Assembly: GCA_015680905.1 (NCBI GenBank)
Contig: CM027381.1
Coordinates: forward strand, 12,625,501 to 12,689,500
Length of the DNA: 64,000 nucleotides
Reading direction: 5' to 3'
Origin: Coptis chinensis
Lineage: Eukaryota > Streptophyta > Magnoliopsida > Ranunculales > Ranunculaceae
In this document: piece after piece, positions 36,301 through 47,735 of the stretch
Numbering within the stretch: the first letter of the stretch is position 1
Layout: each line of letters begins with the position of its first letter
Program-made: the position numbers and the translations under genes
Notes under the pieces: generated by a model
What the model saw: the letters and a program-made list of their open reading frames with translations, nothing else
Database searches by the model: none
What the model was told of the DNA's origin: nothing

Positions 36301-37429
36301 GGCATGTCCGACCACAGTCTACATTGACATTCTGGAACGACCTGCGTACCATAAAGAAAGTATCAATAGCCTCACAGATTTCCAACCCTCATCTGAAGAA
36401 GAAATCTGCCAATCTTGGATGGGCCCATTCCTCAAGTTCATCTTACATGGTGAGATCCCATCAAAAGCAAAGCATGCTCGTGCAATCCAACTCCGATCCC
36501 CAAGATACACAGTGATCAATGGAAGACTGTTCCGCAAATCTGCTAGAGGACCCCTCCTAAGGTGCATAACTCCAAGGGAGGGACAACTCATTTTCGACGA
36601 AATCCACAAAGGTGAATGTGGCAACCACGCAAGAGCAAGATCACTAGCACACAAAGCAATCGCCCAAAGATATTATTGGCCAGGCATGCATATCGAGGCA
36701 AAAAGGTACGTTCTTAAATGCCTCCAATGTCAAACTTTTGGCCACAATCACCTAAGTCCAGCAAGGGAATTGATCAACATAGCCAGCCCATGGCCATTCC
36801 ACATGTGGAGGCTAGACATCATGGGACCATTCATCCCGCAAAAGAAATCAGGGCTCAAATACGTCCTAGCAGCCACCACTACTACAGAATGACACTTATA
36901 CCACTGTTTTTAAGTGTGGTATAAATATATTTACCACTGTTATACAACCGTGACAATAGGTGGTGTGGTATATAATAATAGCAAAAATGTGGTATATATG
37001 TTTAACATATACCACAGTTTTTCAAAGAACCGTGGTTTGTATGCCCATTATATACCACGGTTGTCAACAGAACTGTGGCATATAAGCTATTGAAACCGTG
37101 GTTTATATTAGTGTATGTGTTAGAATACCGTGGCATATAGTTATACTATTTTTTTAAAATACTAATGCTAGTAACAGTCTTCCACTTAAAAACCGAACCT
37201 GCATAACAAAATTTACACAGCCTGCCTACATACAACATTTCCATCTTCCCAACAAATTCCAAAATGTACAATAAACTATCAAACATTGCAAAAAAAGATA
37301 ATAATAATAATAAAAAACTTCCATTAATTTTTTGAGTGCACTAAGAAAACAAACTTCAAATTCCTTTTCATAAATTAAAAAGGTAAGACTCATAAATTAA
37401 ACCGAGGGGTCCTAACATAGCTAAAACTC

Positions 37430-37880
37430 ATCCTCATTCGCCTTCCGACCAAACACCCCATTTTCCGGATGAACTGAATAATATCGAGTCGAACACCGTC
37501 AAGTTCATCTGGCGTGTATGTCTCCTTCAGTTCTAAATTTGTCATCTGGATGAGTCAAAGTAAAACATGTGGAGTTACTATATATATAAGAATAAGGCGA
37601 AGTCTTTGAGCCAAATAAAATGTTTGTCAAAACTTTCGAATACCTTATTTTCAAATAATCCAGTTGAACATCCTTCGACTATTTCCCTCATAAACTTCAT
37701 TGTATAATACCCACACTCTGTGCCACCTGGTTGATATGGGCCCTAACATATAGACTCACAACATATGTAAACATATACTTTTCAAAGAAAAAGACAATAA
37801 TATGTAGGATTTGTTTACCTTGATCTTGTCCCACTTCAAATTTACTCGTTTCCCATCAACCCTTTGCAATGTGAGGACCG
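37430..37880 (-). pseudogene. ULP1-like C48 peptidase, 3' exons inside the CACTA element
   Basis: Three minus-strand exon remnants fit together. About 37870-37822 reads L-Q-R-V-D-G-K-R-V-N-L-K-W-D-K before GTAAAC. About 37742-37645 reads G-P-Y-Q-P-G-G-T-E-C-G-Y-Y-T-M-K-F-M-R-E-I and contains the Q...E-C-G-Y-Y catalytic-cysteine motif. About 37547-37400 reads K-E-T-Y-T-P-D-E-L-D-G-V-R and ends the frame. C48 (SUMO-protease-like) domains are common passengers of plant DNA transposons. The rest of the gene is missing. Confidence 0.7.
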
Positions 37881-38289
37881 CACTTCACAATAAGATAAAT
37901 GCAAAACATTTAATTCACAATCGCTAGTGGGAAGTCTAATTGGAGACGTCTTTAGTACTTCATTTAATTTAATCCTTTATGTACCTTCACTATGGTACTA
38001 CTTTTACTTGTCTCTTCCTAAATTTTTGAAAATTCAAAATTACCAGGCATTAAAATCATAGCGAATCGGAAATTAAAAAATTGCATATAAGTGTGAACCT
38101 GTCGGGCAGTTATCATGAGAGAAATGGTCCGAACGTAGGCAGCAGTGATGTCGATGCCAGAGATATAAATGTTGAATATGAAAATCTGGTACCTAGAAAA
38201 AGTAGGGTAAGTTGCAGTACTGTGAGCCTCGTGAGCCTCAACAGGAGCATATTGGATGGAACTCCACCTTAACCAGATTCATTTACCAG

Positions 38290-40490
38290 AATAAGTACTG
38301 CTTCAAGAAAAAGGGAACTTTTGTTGTTATACTTCGAAATAGGAATCCCTCTAGTGTTAGTGATCATCGCTAGAGCCTTCTAGTGTTGGTCAAAACAACG
38401 CATTCTAAGGACGTACTTCCATTTCACCCGCTTTAAGTGTGTGAACTGCTTGGTCGTGAGGGTCGAGAAATATTTGTGTATATTGATTAGAGTCTCTCTA
38501 TAAATTAGGTTGGTGAAGTTCTAGGAGCATGTGGGTACTGGCGAAGGAGAGCATTTATGATCTATTTAGGGGGGCAATAAGCAATCCAATCAGTGCACCC
38601 CTGCAAGTTGAGTTGGATGCTACCACTGGTTAACTAAGCGAGTAAGTTTTGCCAAAAATGTAGTATTTTTTCCTTATTCAAGTGAAGAGACACTAACCAA
38701 CATTCATAATAACAAATACACCCTAGGTCAAAACAAATACACCCAAATCTGTCCAACAAAAATAGTAAGGCCAATAAGCTATAAGCACTAACAACTGATT
38801 TAGGACTACCCCTATAGAAAAGAAATTTGAGTAACTTAGCTCATCCCTAATCCTTCTTTAAGGCCTTACTGCAAGCAACTATCAACTAACCATCATGCTC
38901 ACAATCCCTGTAAGAAAGGTACTCAATATCAAAATAAGTAATTAATCATTCAAAATAAGAAAGGTACTCAATAACAATGTTGAATGAGTAAGTACCTAAG
39001 TATGGTGACACCCTTTTACCAATTTCCATAACACCTAAAAAACACACTACTTCCATTTACCAATGATTCTTCCTTTAATAAAACCCATGACTATGTTTTC
39101 CATTGATTATTCATTACTGCAAGGCATGTTTTAATTGCCCATTTTAGCTCTAATTATTACATATTAAAACAAGTCATTAATAAACTATAAACATATTTTA
39201 CTCAATCATTTACACTAAGACACCCTTAGGACATGGTTTGAATGATCTTAACATTAAGCTAAAACAAAAACAGGTCAAAATTATCCCAAACAAACAAATC
39301 AAACTCACAAATGAACCAACTTTAATTCTTTCAAAGAAAAAAATGTCAACCATACATGCCCTTTTAACCCCAAATTGAAAAACATAAAGTTTGTGCTACT
39401 ACACATAATTTGGTGATAAATATTAGTAGTCGGATTTAAAGTACTAACTTAGCAAAGCGGAAGAAATCGAAACATAAAAAGACAGGACATATTTCTACTT
39501 AATCGAAGCACACATATTTTATGGATTTAAGAGCGATGAAGCAATAAATCATTAAGGCACAAAATCAAGGAATTGATATGGAAGATTCATCAAATTGGAG
39601 AGTAGAATGTATGCGGCTAGATTCAAAAGTTCAAGGTTAAGTGTCCAAACAACTAACAATAACAGTCAATCCATGCAATGCATATAGTTATACTGTTTCA
39701 ACATGCGGTCACAACTCTTGTTTCAACTAGCAATAGTAGCATCTCACAGAGATTAAACTAAAATTATTCAATTGAAAAAATTGAAATAAAATGATTTCAA
39801 ATTGAAATAACTCAATCGAACAACGAAATGAAATAAATATGAAAAATGAATGTTACATACCTACATAGCAGAGTATCAAACAACTACTTCAATCAACAGC
39901 CCGAAATCACTAATTTGATGAAGAAAACATATCGATCTACTCGAACAACTCAAAATCCAATTCAATCTACATAAACATGAAAAAACACTAGTTTGAAATC
40001 TTTGAATAAGAAAAATAGGGTGAAAATTTGAGAGAGAGGGAGTTAGAACTCACCGTCGGCGCTTGAGAGAGAGAAGGAGAGAGTAGCGATTATGATTTGC
40101 CAATCACTATGTTGAAGTGGGGAAATTGCTGTCGATTTTCCTTGGCAAAATATATCCAGCCCTGACCTGACTTGGATTATTTTTTCCCGTGTGGAGTGGG
40201 AAAAAAGGGTCACGTGAGGGTTTTGCCGGCAAATTGGTTTTATTTTTGCTAGACCCATATATCGCAACAAGCAACGGCAAATACTGGTTTAAGTGGGAAA
40301 ATATCGATTTGCCAGCGGGAAAATGGGTTATCAAGCAGGCCCTTTGAGCGAAAAAAAGATCAATTACCGATTTACCCTTTCTACAAAGAGCAAAAAAGAA
40401 GTGGCTGTCTAACTTTCCGGTACCCTTGGGATAAAAAACTTTGGTGTAAAACCGGGAATATGGGAACTAATTGGGAAATCTGGTATCCGC
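38290..40490. other. non-coding interior of the CACTA element
   Basis: No recognisable domain. There are AT-rich stretches, a GA-rich 5'-UTR-like block near 40030-40085, and short unremarkable open frames. Confidence 0.4.
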
Positions 40491-40499
40491 TTTATTTGA

Positions 40500-40890
40500 C
40501 TATTTGGCATCAAGGCATCAAAGCCTAAAATATCGATATTGATGAATATATCGGTGTACCCAAAAACCGATATATATCGGATATTTCGGATATATCCATT
40601 TTTTTTGGTAACCAGTCCAAACTATTTAAAATATCGGAAATATCGGATATATATCAGAAATATATTGGAAATATCATATTTATATTAAAAAATGGTAAAA
40701 AAGTCAACCGATATATATCGTAAATATCGGATATATCGATTATATCGGCGATATAAAATTTTATATCGGAAATTCTGATATATATCGGGAAAAAAAGGAT
40801 TCTATATTCGGTGGATATATGTCGGAAATATCGATATCGGTGTACCAAAATACCGATATATATCGGTGATATTTTGGTCCTTGTTTGGCA
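40500..40890. repeat. AT-rich array of ATATCGG / CCGATAT motifs
   Basis: Over about 390 bp the motif ATATCGG or its complement CCGATAT recurs many times, often as the palindrome CCGATATATATCGG, sometimes as TATCGGAAATATCGG. The spacing is irregular. Open frames here are isoleucine/tyrosine-rich by-products. Confidence 0.85.
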
Positions 40891-42124
40891 TAAAGTCATA
40901 AACCACTGTAGAAAGTGGAAAATTTATATACCACTGTTTATGTTTAAGGTAGTGGGGATGTGGAGTACTCTCATGCTGGAAAAAAAACTAACCATGGTAT
41001 ATGGCCCAACTTATCCCACGGTTTTCATGTAACTGTGACATATACTAGTAAACCAATGACCAAAGAAATTTCCACCGTGGTATATAAGTATTTCCCACGG
41101 TTTTTAGAAGAACTGTGGTATAAACGTTCTTATTGACCATGGTATATGTGTCATTCTGTAGTAGTGCACAGGTTACTTCACCAAGTGGGTTGAAGCAATC
41201 CTACTAGTCCAAGTTAAGGAAGTCAACATAATCAACTTCATCTGGACTAATATCATCACTAGATTTGGTCCACCCCACACCCTAGTTATGGACAATGGAA
41301 CGCAATTTGCTAGCACTCAAGTCAAGGCTTTTCTACAAAATTGGTGCATCACTCAAGCATTTTCTACACCTAGATATGCACAATGCAATGGCCAAGCAGA
41401 GGCTACCAACAAGGCCATCAAAGAAAACCTCCAAAAGAAGCTGGAGAGCAAGAAAAACCAATGGCCAAAGAAACTGGAAAACATTCTATGGGCATACAGA
41501 ACAACAGCTAGATCTAGTACAAATGAATCTCCCTTCACACTTTGCTTTGGAACGGAAGCAGTGATACTATCAGAACTCACAATCACAACTATACGTTTTG
41601 ACATTGTTGAATCGAGTCAATGACAACATCTTGGTAAAAGAAGTGGATCTCTTAGAAGAATGTAGAGAAGCTGCCGCAATATCCCTAGCTCGGTACTACC
41701 AAACAATCCAACGTTTTTACAACAAGAGGGTCGTCCCAAGATCTTTCCAAGCTGGCGACCTAGTCCTCAAAAAGACTTTAGCACCAGCCAAGCTCGACCC
41801 AACATGGGAGGGGCCAAAGTCGTTGGAAATGGCGCATACTGGATCAAAACCCAGCTCGGTGATAGGCTTCCCCGACCTTGGAATACAGCTCTCCTCAAGC
41901 GCTTTTATCAATAAGTTTTTCTCCAAGTACATAAGTCAATATGAATGAAATCTCATCAACATTATTAAGTGCAGCTATCATTTTTGCATTACAGGAGCAC
42001 CTTGCATTTCACACTACGCAGCCCGACCTAAGACATCACAATGTCAGGTCGGATATCAAAGATGGAGTTAAGAACGACTCAACAACAACAGCCACGCAAT
42101 TGTTAAGTTCATTCAATTCAAACC

Positions 42125-42360
42125 AAGGTCCCCCAAAAGGACCCTAAACCAACCTAACACCAATGCCAGGATTAGGTATGGTTTAACTATAATTGCCACT
42201 CAAAGGCCAATTATCAGACAAATTCAATCTAGGGGACCCCCAAAAGGACCCCTAGTCAACTTACGACCTCATAAAGGGTTTAAGACAGACTTAAATATAA
42301 TGGCCACTCAAAGGCTAATTATATCAATCAAGAGTTCCCCCAAAAGGAACGAATTAGGGC
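42125..42360 (+). repeat. degenerate tandem repeat, about 108-bp period, in the Tat element
   Basis: CCCCCAAAAGGACC-type motifs occur at about 42129, 42236 and 42345, each followed by GCCACTCAAAGGC[CT]AATTAT after the first interval. Tandem repeats between integrase and 3' LTR are known for Tat relatives such as Retand. Confidence 0.7.
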
Positions 42361-42611
42361 GTATACCTGACACAAGACGAAGCCTAGGTTCCAACTACGC
42401 AAATACATCAGGTCGTACTCAAACGCTCTACGACCTGTACCTTAACGACGACCTAGCAAAATCAAGTAGTGCATAAGGACTAACACTATGCAGCATAGGT
42501 CGTCAAACAACAAATCAGTAGCAACAAAAGTAATCACATGCATACTTCAAACCAACTTCAACAAGTAAGTAATTTAAATATTTCTACTTCAATACAAAAT
42601 CGGTTAGATAA

Positions 42612-44120
42612 TGATAAATGATAAAATTCACTAGCTTACCTACGAAATGAACGATGAAACTCAAAACGTAAGTAAACTAAACTATTTATGATGCTATATG
42701 TTTATCAAAGTTTCTACTCTCAATTCTATTGAACAGATATAGTGGAGTAAGAAGTTCGTTCCACTCCTAGTTCTCTAGCATGGAATGTTTTATAGTCTAA
42801 TTTGTCGGTCTTAAGTCTAATGAGAGTTTTACGAGGGGGAATTATACTACGATGCAATATGAAAAGCAATATGTTGAATGTCACTACGAAATATATGGAA
42901 ATACTAATGTTCTTGAATCTAGATAAAGAATTAGAGGGGAATTGAATCCACCTCGAATCCAACTTAATCACCTAGAATAGATCAAGTAATCCAATTCTTA
43001 CGCTTCTTACGGTAAGAATTGCTCGCTTCTAATCCCTAATTAACATGGCATTTCTACCAATTATAACTAGCATGTGAGGTCGCCCACCCATTCTCATGGC
43101 TAAACACCACCTTCTAGAATGGAATAGACTCTACAACGCTTCTACACTATACAACTAAGTTTTCATCAAGGCTTCATCAACCCCTCTAATGGAGGTTTTA
43201 GCCTTGATTCATCAAACCATCATTTCCCATTGAAATTGAATACAACATATTACAAAGATTCTAACTTTATGAAATTTAACTAAACAATAATCGAAATCTA
43301 ATTAATAACTAAGAATTGAATGATAACAAGAATTGAAATTAGATCTAATAAATTGTAAATGACAAAAATCGAAATTGAATAATAATAACTATTTTATTTA
43401 TCTAATTAAATGACGAACAATCATTCAAGGAATTAAATAAAAACAAGATATGAAACTAATTAAATTAAACTAATTAAATCTAAGGAAAACTAGATCTAGA
43501 ATTAATTAATGGAGGCTACTAATCTAATCTTTAATCTAGGTCTAACTATCTACCATTAACAAAGAGCTAAGCTTTTGTTTTTATACATTCAGATCCAAAA
43601 ATCGTGCATGGGCTTGGAGCCATGTTTTGGGCCAGAGAATCAGGCCCAAAACCCAATTCTTTCAAATTCAAAAGGCCTCTTCACCGGTGTAGTTGGCTTC
43701 AACAGACTTTTCGTCCACTTCTGCTCCTCTGATTGGGTCAAGGCTTAGACCATTGGAAAGCTCTTTCCGAGCCGGTCGTTTTGACATAAGGTAGGCCTAA
43801 TTCCGATGTCTGAGTCCAAAGATACGCCTTCGAAGTTCTCACGACTTTCACGTCTTTTTTACGCGTCGACTTTTCAGCTTTTGACCGGGCTTTTAGAAAG
43901 GCTTTGTCTTCTTGAATCTTGACCTTTAATCACGTAACTCCTTAGAACCGACCTTTGCTCCTTTATCTCGCTAAAGTGGCACATTTCTGCACATAATGGA
44001 CTTTGAAGCCCTCGAAATGCATAAAACACGTGTCGTTGTTAACTCTTAATTATTACTCACATAATTGGTCTAAAAGTATGATTATTAAGGGGTTAAAACT
44101 ACAATTTTTGGCTCTTATCA
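42612..44120 (+). repeat. solo LTR, TGATA...TATCA family, copy 2
   Basis: It begins TGATAAATG, ends CTCTTATCA and is 1509 bp, flanked by GATAA (42607-42611) and GATAC (44121-44125), a 4-of-5 target duplication. It aligns with 28046-29291 but is longer, with extra blocks near 43614-43660 and 43850-43955. Confidence 0.8.
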
Positions 44121-44302
44121 GATACCAAGGTCCCCAAGTTATCCTAGAAAAACAACCTGAGTATCCCCATCAAAAAAATAATATTGTTTATGTATCAAGA
44201 ACAAAAGCTTTTTAAGTATTACTCAAAGACCCCCCAACCCAAGAACAAGACAAGAACAAGACATTCAAACCCAAAGACAAGCACAAGACGTTCAGAATCA
44301 AT

Positions 44303-46022
44303 TCACACAAAGAGAGTATCCATATTCAAAGGGTCCAGATCAACACCGTCTATAACACCAGAACAGGTAGCCTGATCAACAACAACTTCAGAAACAACAG
44401 AAGGAACAGCTGGAGCAACCGGTGGCACAATGACTTGGTCAGATGGCAAATCAGATGGTCTATTAGCATCTACACCAGCATCTGCAGCAGACACTGTTGC
44501 AACCCCACTTTCAATAGACATCTTAAGACGATCATACTTATCCAATACCTCAAGATAATTATCCAACATCACGTACTCATCGCCACTTTCCACCTTATCC
44601 ACCAAGTCATTGTATGCAGTCTCAGCTCGTTTAGCAACGGAGTGCAGCCTCTTACACTTATCAACCTATTGATGAACCTCCAACTTTGCGAAATCCAGAG
44701 CGGGTTGCAACAGAGCCATTTTACCACCAAGCTGTTGCACCTGATCCCTTAGCCCTGCAACCTCCGTTCTCTCCACTGTCCGTCCGGCCCCCGGCCGGCA
44801 TAAAGCTTGCTTTGTCGTCATCCAAATTTTCTTATAACGGTCGGAGATAGACGCCATATCCTTCAGCTTCCGATACATCGCCAGCACCTAACAAACAAGA
44901 CAACAAATGTAGACATTAAAAGGGATCAAAATCAACAAGACCAAAAAGGAGCAAGCTCAGAACGAAAGAATACTCACAAAGCACAACGACCATTCCATCT
45001 CCACAAAGTTCACATCCAAACCTTTACCATCCAGCTTTGCGCTATCCCCGGCAAACGCAATACTCTCCAATAACGCCCCACCAACCAAAGGAGAATTGAA
45101 GCTACAATCACCATTCACAACAAACTTCGGCAGCAAACTGTAGGGGTCCTCATACGTAACCAGTCTATCAAGGACATCATTATCACTCTTCTTACGAGGT
45201 CCGTGACTTCCTCGACCCCCTTGCCTTGCTCGATGCTGTGCCTCAAGATCACCAACCTTCTCTTTACCTCGGGCCTCCACCGCCCCAACATCAGCAACCA
45301 CATCAATCAGACTCATCTTCTGCAGAGGAGCCCGACCTGAAGACGAACGACCTACAACAACACCAGGTCGGTCTCCAGACCCAATTCGGGCCTTCTTAGC
45401 CCCCTCCAACTCAACCACTTTGGAACGCCTTTTCAGATTAGGTTTCCAGAACGAAGTGGGAGCATCACCCTCCCCACCAGCACTGCCACCTGCAGCACCA
45501 CTAGCACTTCCAGCACCCGCATCTCCAGAGGAGAAGCAGTTGGATGCAGAACGATCTGCATCACCAGAGGAGAAGCGGTTGGATGCAGAGCGCCCTCCAC
45601 CCCCTAGCTCAGAACGTTGAGATAGCAAACGATTTGCGTCACCCAACTCAGGAGGTCTGGAAGGCGTCACCCCTCCAGCCGCCCTCACCACTCCAGAATG
45701 GTGTTCAGCGACCCCACCAGACGTCCTAGCTCCACCAGAACGGCTGTCACCAGCACTTCCACTCCGTTTCACTTCAGAAACATGTGCTTTCTTGTGATTC
45801 TCCCTCTCCATGACAGATTCCGAGCTAGAATCAGAAAGTTCAACCACCACCTTGCGAGCCCTAGCCTTATGCTCCAGCCTTTTATGGGTGATTTTCTTCC
45901 CTCCGCGCCTCTTAAAGTAATGCGTAACCTCACCCAGCAAAGCCTGCTTATCTTCCAAACTCAAACAAGCAAACATTTCAATCACACCGTTCTTCGTATG
46001 AGAAGGGATATAAACTTCTGCA

Positions 46023-46061
<39 letters not shown>

Positions 46062-46809
46062 CAACAATAAATCAGAATGTCTAAATTATAATATAAAACA
46101 CACACATTACGACCTACCACGAGATTGTACAACACGTTTATCAATCTCCAAGCCAGGAGGATAATATCTACTCGCAGCCAACAACGGCCTACGACTCTAG
46201 TCCTCCTTGCTCACCCCCACAATAACAGGAGACTTCCCCTTATAAGCATGAAAACTAAAGTTCATAACACCCGATCTCCTAAAAACAAAGTGCTCAATCA
46301 CATCGTTTAAACAGATGTTGTAGCCTCTGTCATTCAACAAATCCAACACATGGAGAACCCTCCAACTGTTCCCCACGAGCTGACAAGGGGCTTTCCCCAA
46401 AAAGTTCAACACCTCCACAAGAAGGCGGGGAAAAGGCGCACTTCATCCCAAATTTCTTCAATCGCCCATAACAAACAACTACTCTTCCACCCCAAGGAAC
46501 GTAGTCGTTAGTATACAAATTCTTCTCCCCAACCAGATCGTACATGACCAAGTCGGATTTCACCTAACCAAACTCCCTCCTCAAAGCGGCATAACAATTC
46601 ACCGACTTAGGCTTCCTCTCATCCACCGTCTCCAACGAGGAAAACGACGAAGCCTCATCACCACTACAAACCCTCTCCTCACTTTCTTCATTTACAGTTC
46701 TCTCTCTCCATTTACCAACTTTAACCTCACCACTTACACTATCACTAGTCATAGACATGACACAATCAAAGAAAGAAAGAAAGCTCAAATTTTTAAAGTG
46801 GAAAGACAA
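44303..46809 (-). pseudogene. antisense extra gene of the Tat element (unknown function, with introns)
   Basis: Read opposite to gag-pol, it starts at 46809 (M-S-F-H-F-K-N-L-S). It has a D/S/E-rich N-terminus, then a domain with F-x-G-K-A-P-C-Q-L-V-G-N-S-W-R-V-L and I-E-H-F-V-F-R-R-S near 46420-46280. After a probable acceptor at 46018 come A-C-L-S-L-E-D-K-Q-A-L-L-G-E-V-T-H-Y-F and a lysine-rich linker with Ser/Gly-rich repeats. Then comes D-P-Y-S-L-L-P-K-F-V-V near 45150, a donor near 44984, and a coiled-coil C-terminus (44887-44303). A TAG at 46566-46564, a frameshift near 46420 and a stop near 44667 disable it. It is clearly related to 57533-63232. Extra frames are known in Tat elements; I do not know the function. 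Confidence 0.7.
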
Positions 46810-47145
46810 ACCTGATTCAAGAAGGACGAGAAGTTTTTTTTCTCCTTTCTTTCTCTTTCACTCCATAATATTTTTTTTTTCTCCTTTGGTTGAAAAGTGA
46901 ACAAACAAAAATCTTCTACAAGTCAAAAACCTCTCAACTACCAAACACCTCGAGACAATCAAAACATTTCGTGTTCCTAAAACTTAAATCATTACTCGCC
47001 CACAAATCGCCATAAATCCGGGCCCACGAATCTAGCCTAACAGTTTCCGCACATTCCCCAAAATCTAAATTCAAAAGCTGTTAGACACGTGCCTTCAAAT
47101 TTTACTTTTTAAACCGTTCTTATCCCACGCAACCGCTGTCCATAG
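46810..47145 (-). other. leader of the antisense extra gene
   Basis: CT/TTC-rich on the plus strand with no open frame of note. It lies between the polypurine tract and the antisense start, so it may hold that gene's promoter. No clear TATA box was fixed. Confidence 0.35.
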
Positions 47146-47164
47146 AATGGAAAAAAAAAGGGGC
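47146..47164 (+). other. polypurine tract of the Tat element
   Basis: GAATGGAAAAAAAAAGGGG immediately precedes the 3' LTR, the expected plus-strand primer. Confidence 0.85.
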
Positions 47165-47166
47165 TA

Positions 47167-47598
47167 TGTAAATACCCTCCGTTCTACACTACAGAGCACG
47201 TGTCCACAAGGCAGGACGACTTATCTCAAATTTCGTCCTACAACATCGAACGCACTAACGACCAACCAACACCTGTGTCACCACCAATGATTACAACCAT
47301 ACATGGAAAAATATCAACTAGCGCAATCCTGGAGCTCAGTCAACGCAACAATCAAGGAGTCATTTACTTTGTAACATCAGAGTAATAACAAATCATCAAG
47401 ATAGCATACAAGGTGGATCTGCAATCCATAACGGTTTAAACACACATCTACAAATAGAGAGAGATGAACTACATAAGGCTTGATTCAAGTTTACCCGGAG
47501 AAACTTGATACGCAGACAACTCTTATCCCAAGAAGAGTGCATCAATTTCCTATCCAACAGATCATCAGGTCGTACTCCCAAAATAACCAACATCTACA
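47167..47598 (+). repeat. 3' LTR of the Tat element
   Basis: It is 432 bp, begins TGTAAATACC, ends CATCTACA and is followed by the TGCAT duplication. Around 40 differences from the 5' LTR were counted by eye, so it is only a rough age indicator. Confidence 0.95.
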
Positions 47599-47603
47599 TG
47601 CAT

Positions 47604-47735
47604 CATGATGGTTAGTTGTGGTTTTATGACTTGAAGAGCCACGAGATGAGCCCAATTGGGTTCCTAAGCAAGGAGCAGAAGCTGGGTAGACGATTTTTTA
47701 TTCACTTTAGCAGCCTTGTCACGGGGTACTGAGAC
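47604..47735 (+). pseudogene. F-box protein, 3' end (other side of the retrotransposon)
   Basis: Directly after the second TGCAT copy the sequence continues the F-box-associated frame: W-F-Y-D-L-K-S-H-E-M-S-P-I-G-F and R-F-F-I-H-F-S-S-L-V-T-G-Y then a TGA. One early stop (TAG near 47611) lies just after the junction. With 30647-31820 it makes one ancestral gene. Confidence 0.75.

Larger units (their letters stand above)
36877..41166. mobile_element. CACTA (En/Spm-type) DNA transposon, 4.3 kb
   Basis: The ends are CACTACTACAGAATGACAC and its complement GTGTCATTCTGTAGTAGTG, flanked by the 3-bp duplication CAC at 36874-36876 and 41167-41169. Subterminal regions are packed with short repeats of the type ACCACGGTT and ACTGTGGTATA in both orientations (36893-37135 and 40905-41145), as expected for binding sites of a CACTA transposase. 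No transposase gene is visible. It retains C48 peptidase exons (37430-37880, minus) and an AT-rich ATATCGG array (40500-40890). Confidence 0.93.
36419..41940 (+). pseudogene. Tat element integrase, split by CACTA insertion
   Basis: The 5' piece (to 36876) has the HHCC zinc-binding domain (H-K-G-E-C-G-N-H-A ... C-L-Q-C-Q-T-F-G-H) and the first catalytic aspartate in W-R-L-D-I-M-G-P-F. After the 4290-bp insertion it resumes at 41170 with F-T-K-W-V-E-A, the second aspartate in V-M-D-N-G-T-Q-F and the glutamate in N-G-Q-A-E-A-T-N-K. The C-terminal part (R-S-F-Q-A-G-D-L-V-L-K) runs to about 41930 with a frame change near 41625. Confidence 0.9.
31821..47598 (+). mobile_element. full-length Tat-lineage Ty3/gypsy retrotransposon, 15.8 kb
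   Basis: The LTRs (31821-32251 and 47167-47598) start TGTAA and end CATCTACA. TGCAT is duplicated exactly at 31816-31820 and 47599-47603. Inside, in order: primer site, gag, protease, reverse transcriptase, RNase H, a second archaeal-type RNase H, integrase, short tandem repeats, an antisense extra gene and a polypurine tract. The second RNase H and extra antisense frame are marks of the Tat lineage (Ogre/Retand relatives). The two LTRs differ at roughly one site in ten by eye, and the coding parts carry many stops, so the insertion is old. A CACTA transposon and a solo LTR are nested in it. Confidence 0.95.

Noticed and set aside
40654..40899. Isoleucine/tyrosine-rich 81-residue frame
   Set aside because: Produced by the ATATCGG array.
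45420..46084. Plus-strand open frames across 45420-46084
   Set aside because: Shadows of the minus-strand extra gene; the lysine run is the poly(A) at 46024-46059, which is the acceptor's pyrimidine tract on the other strand.
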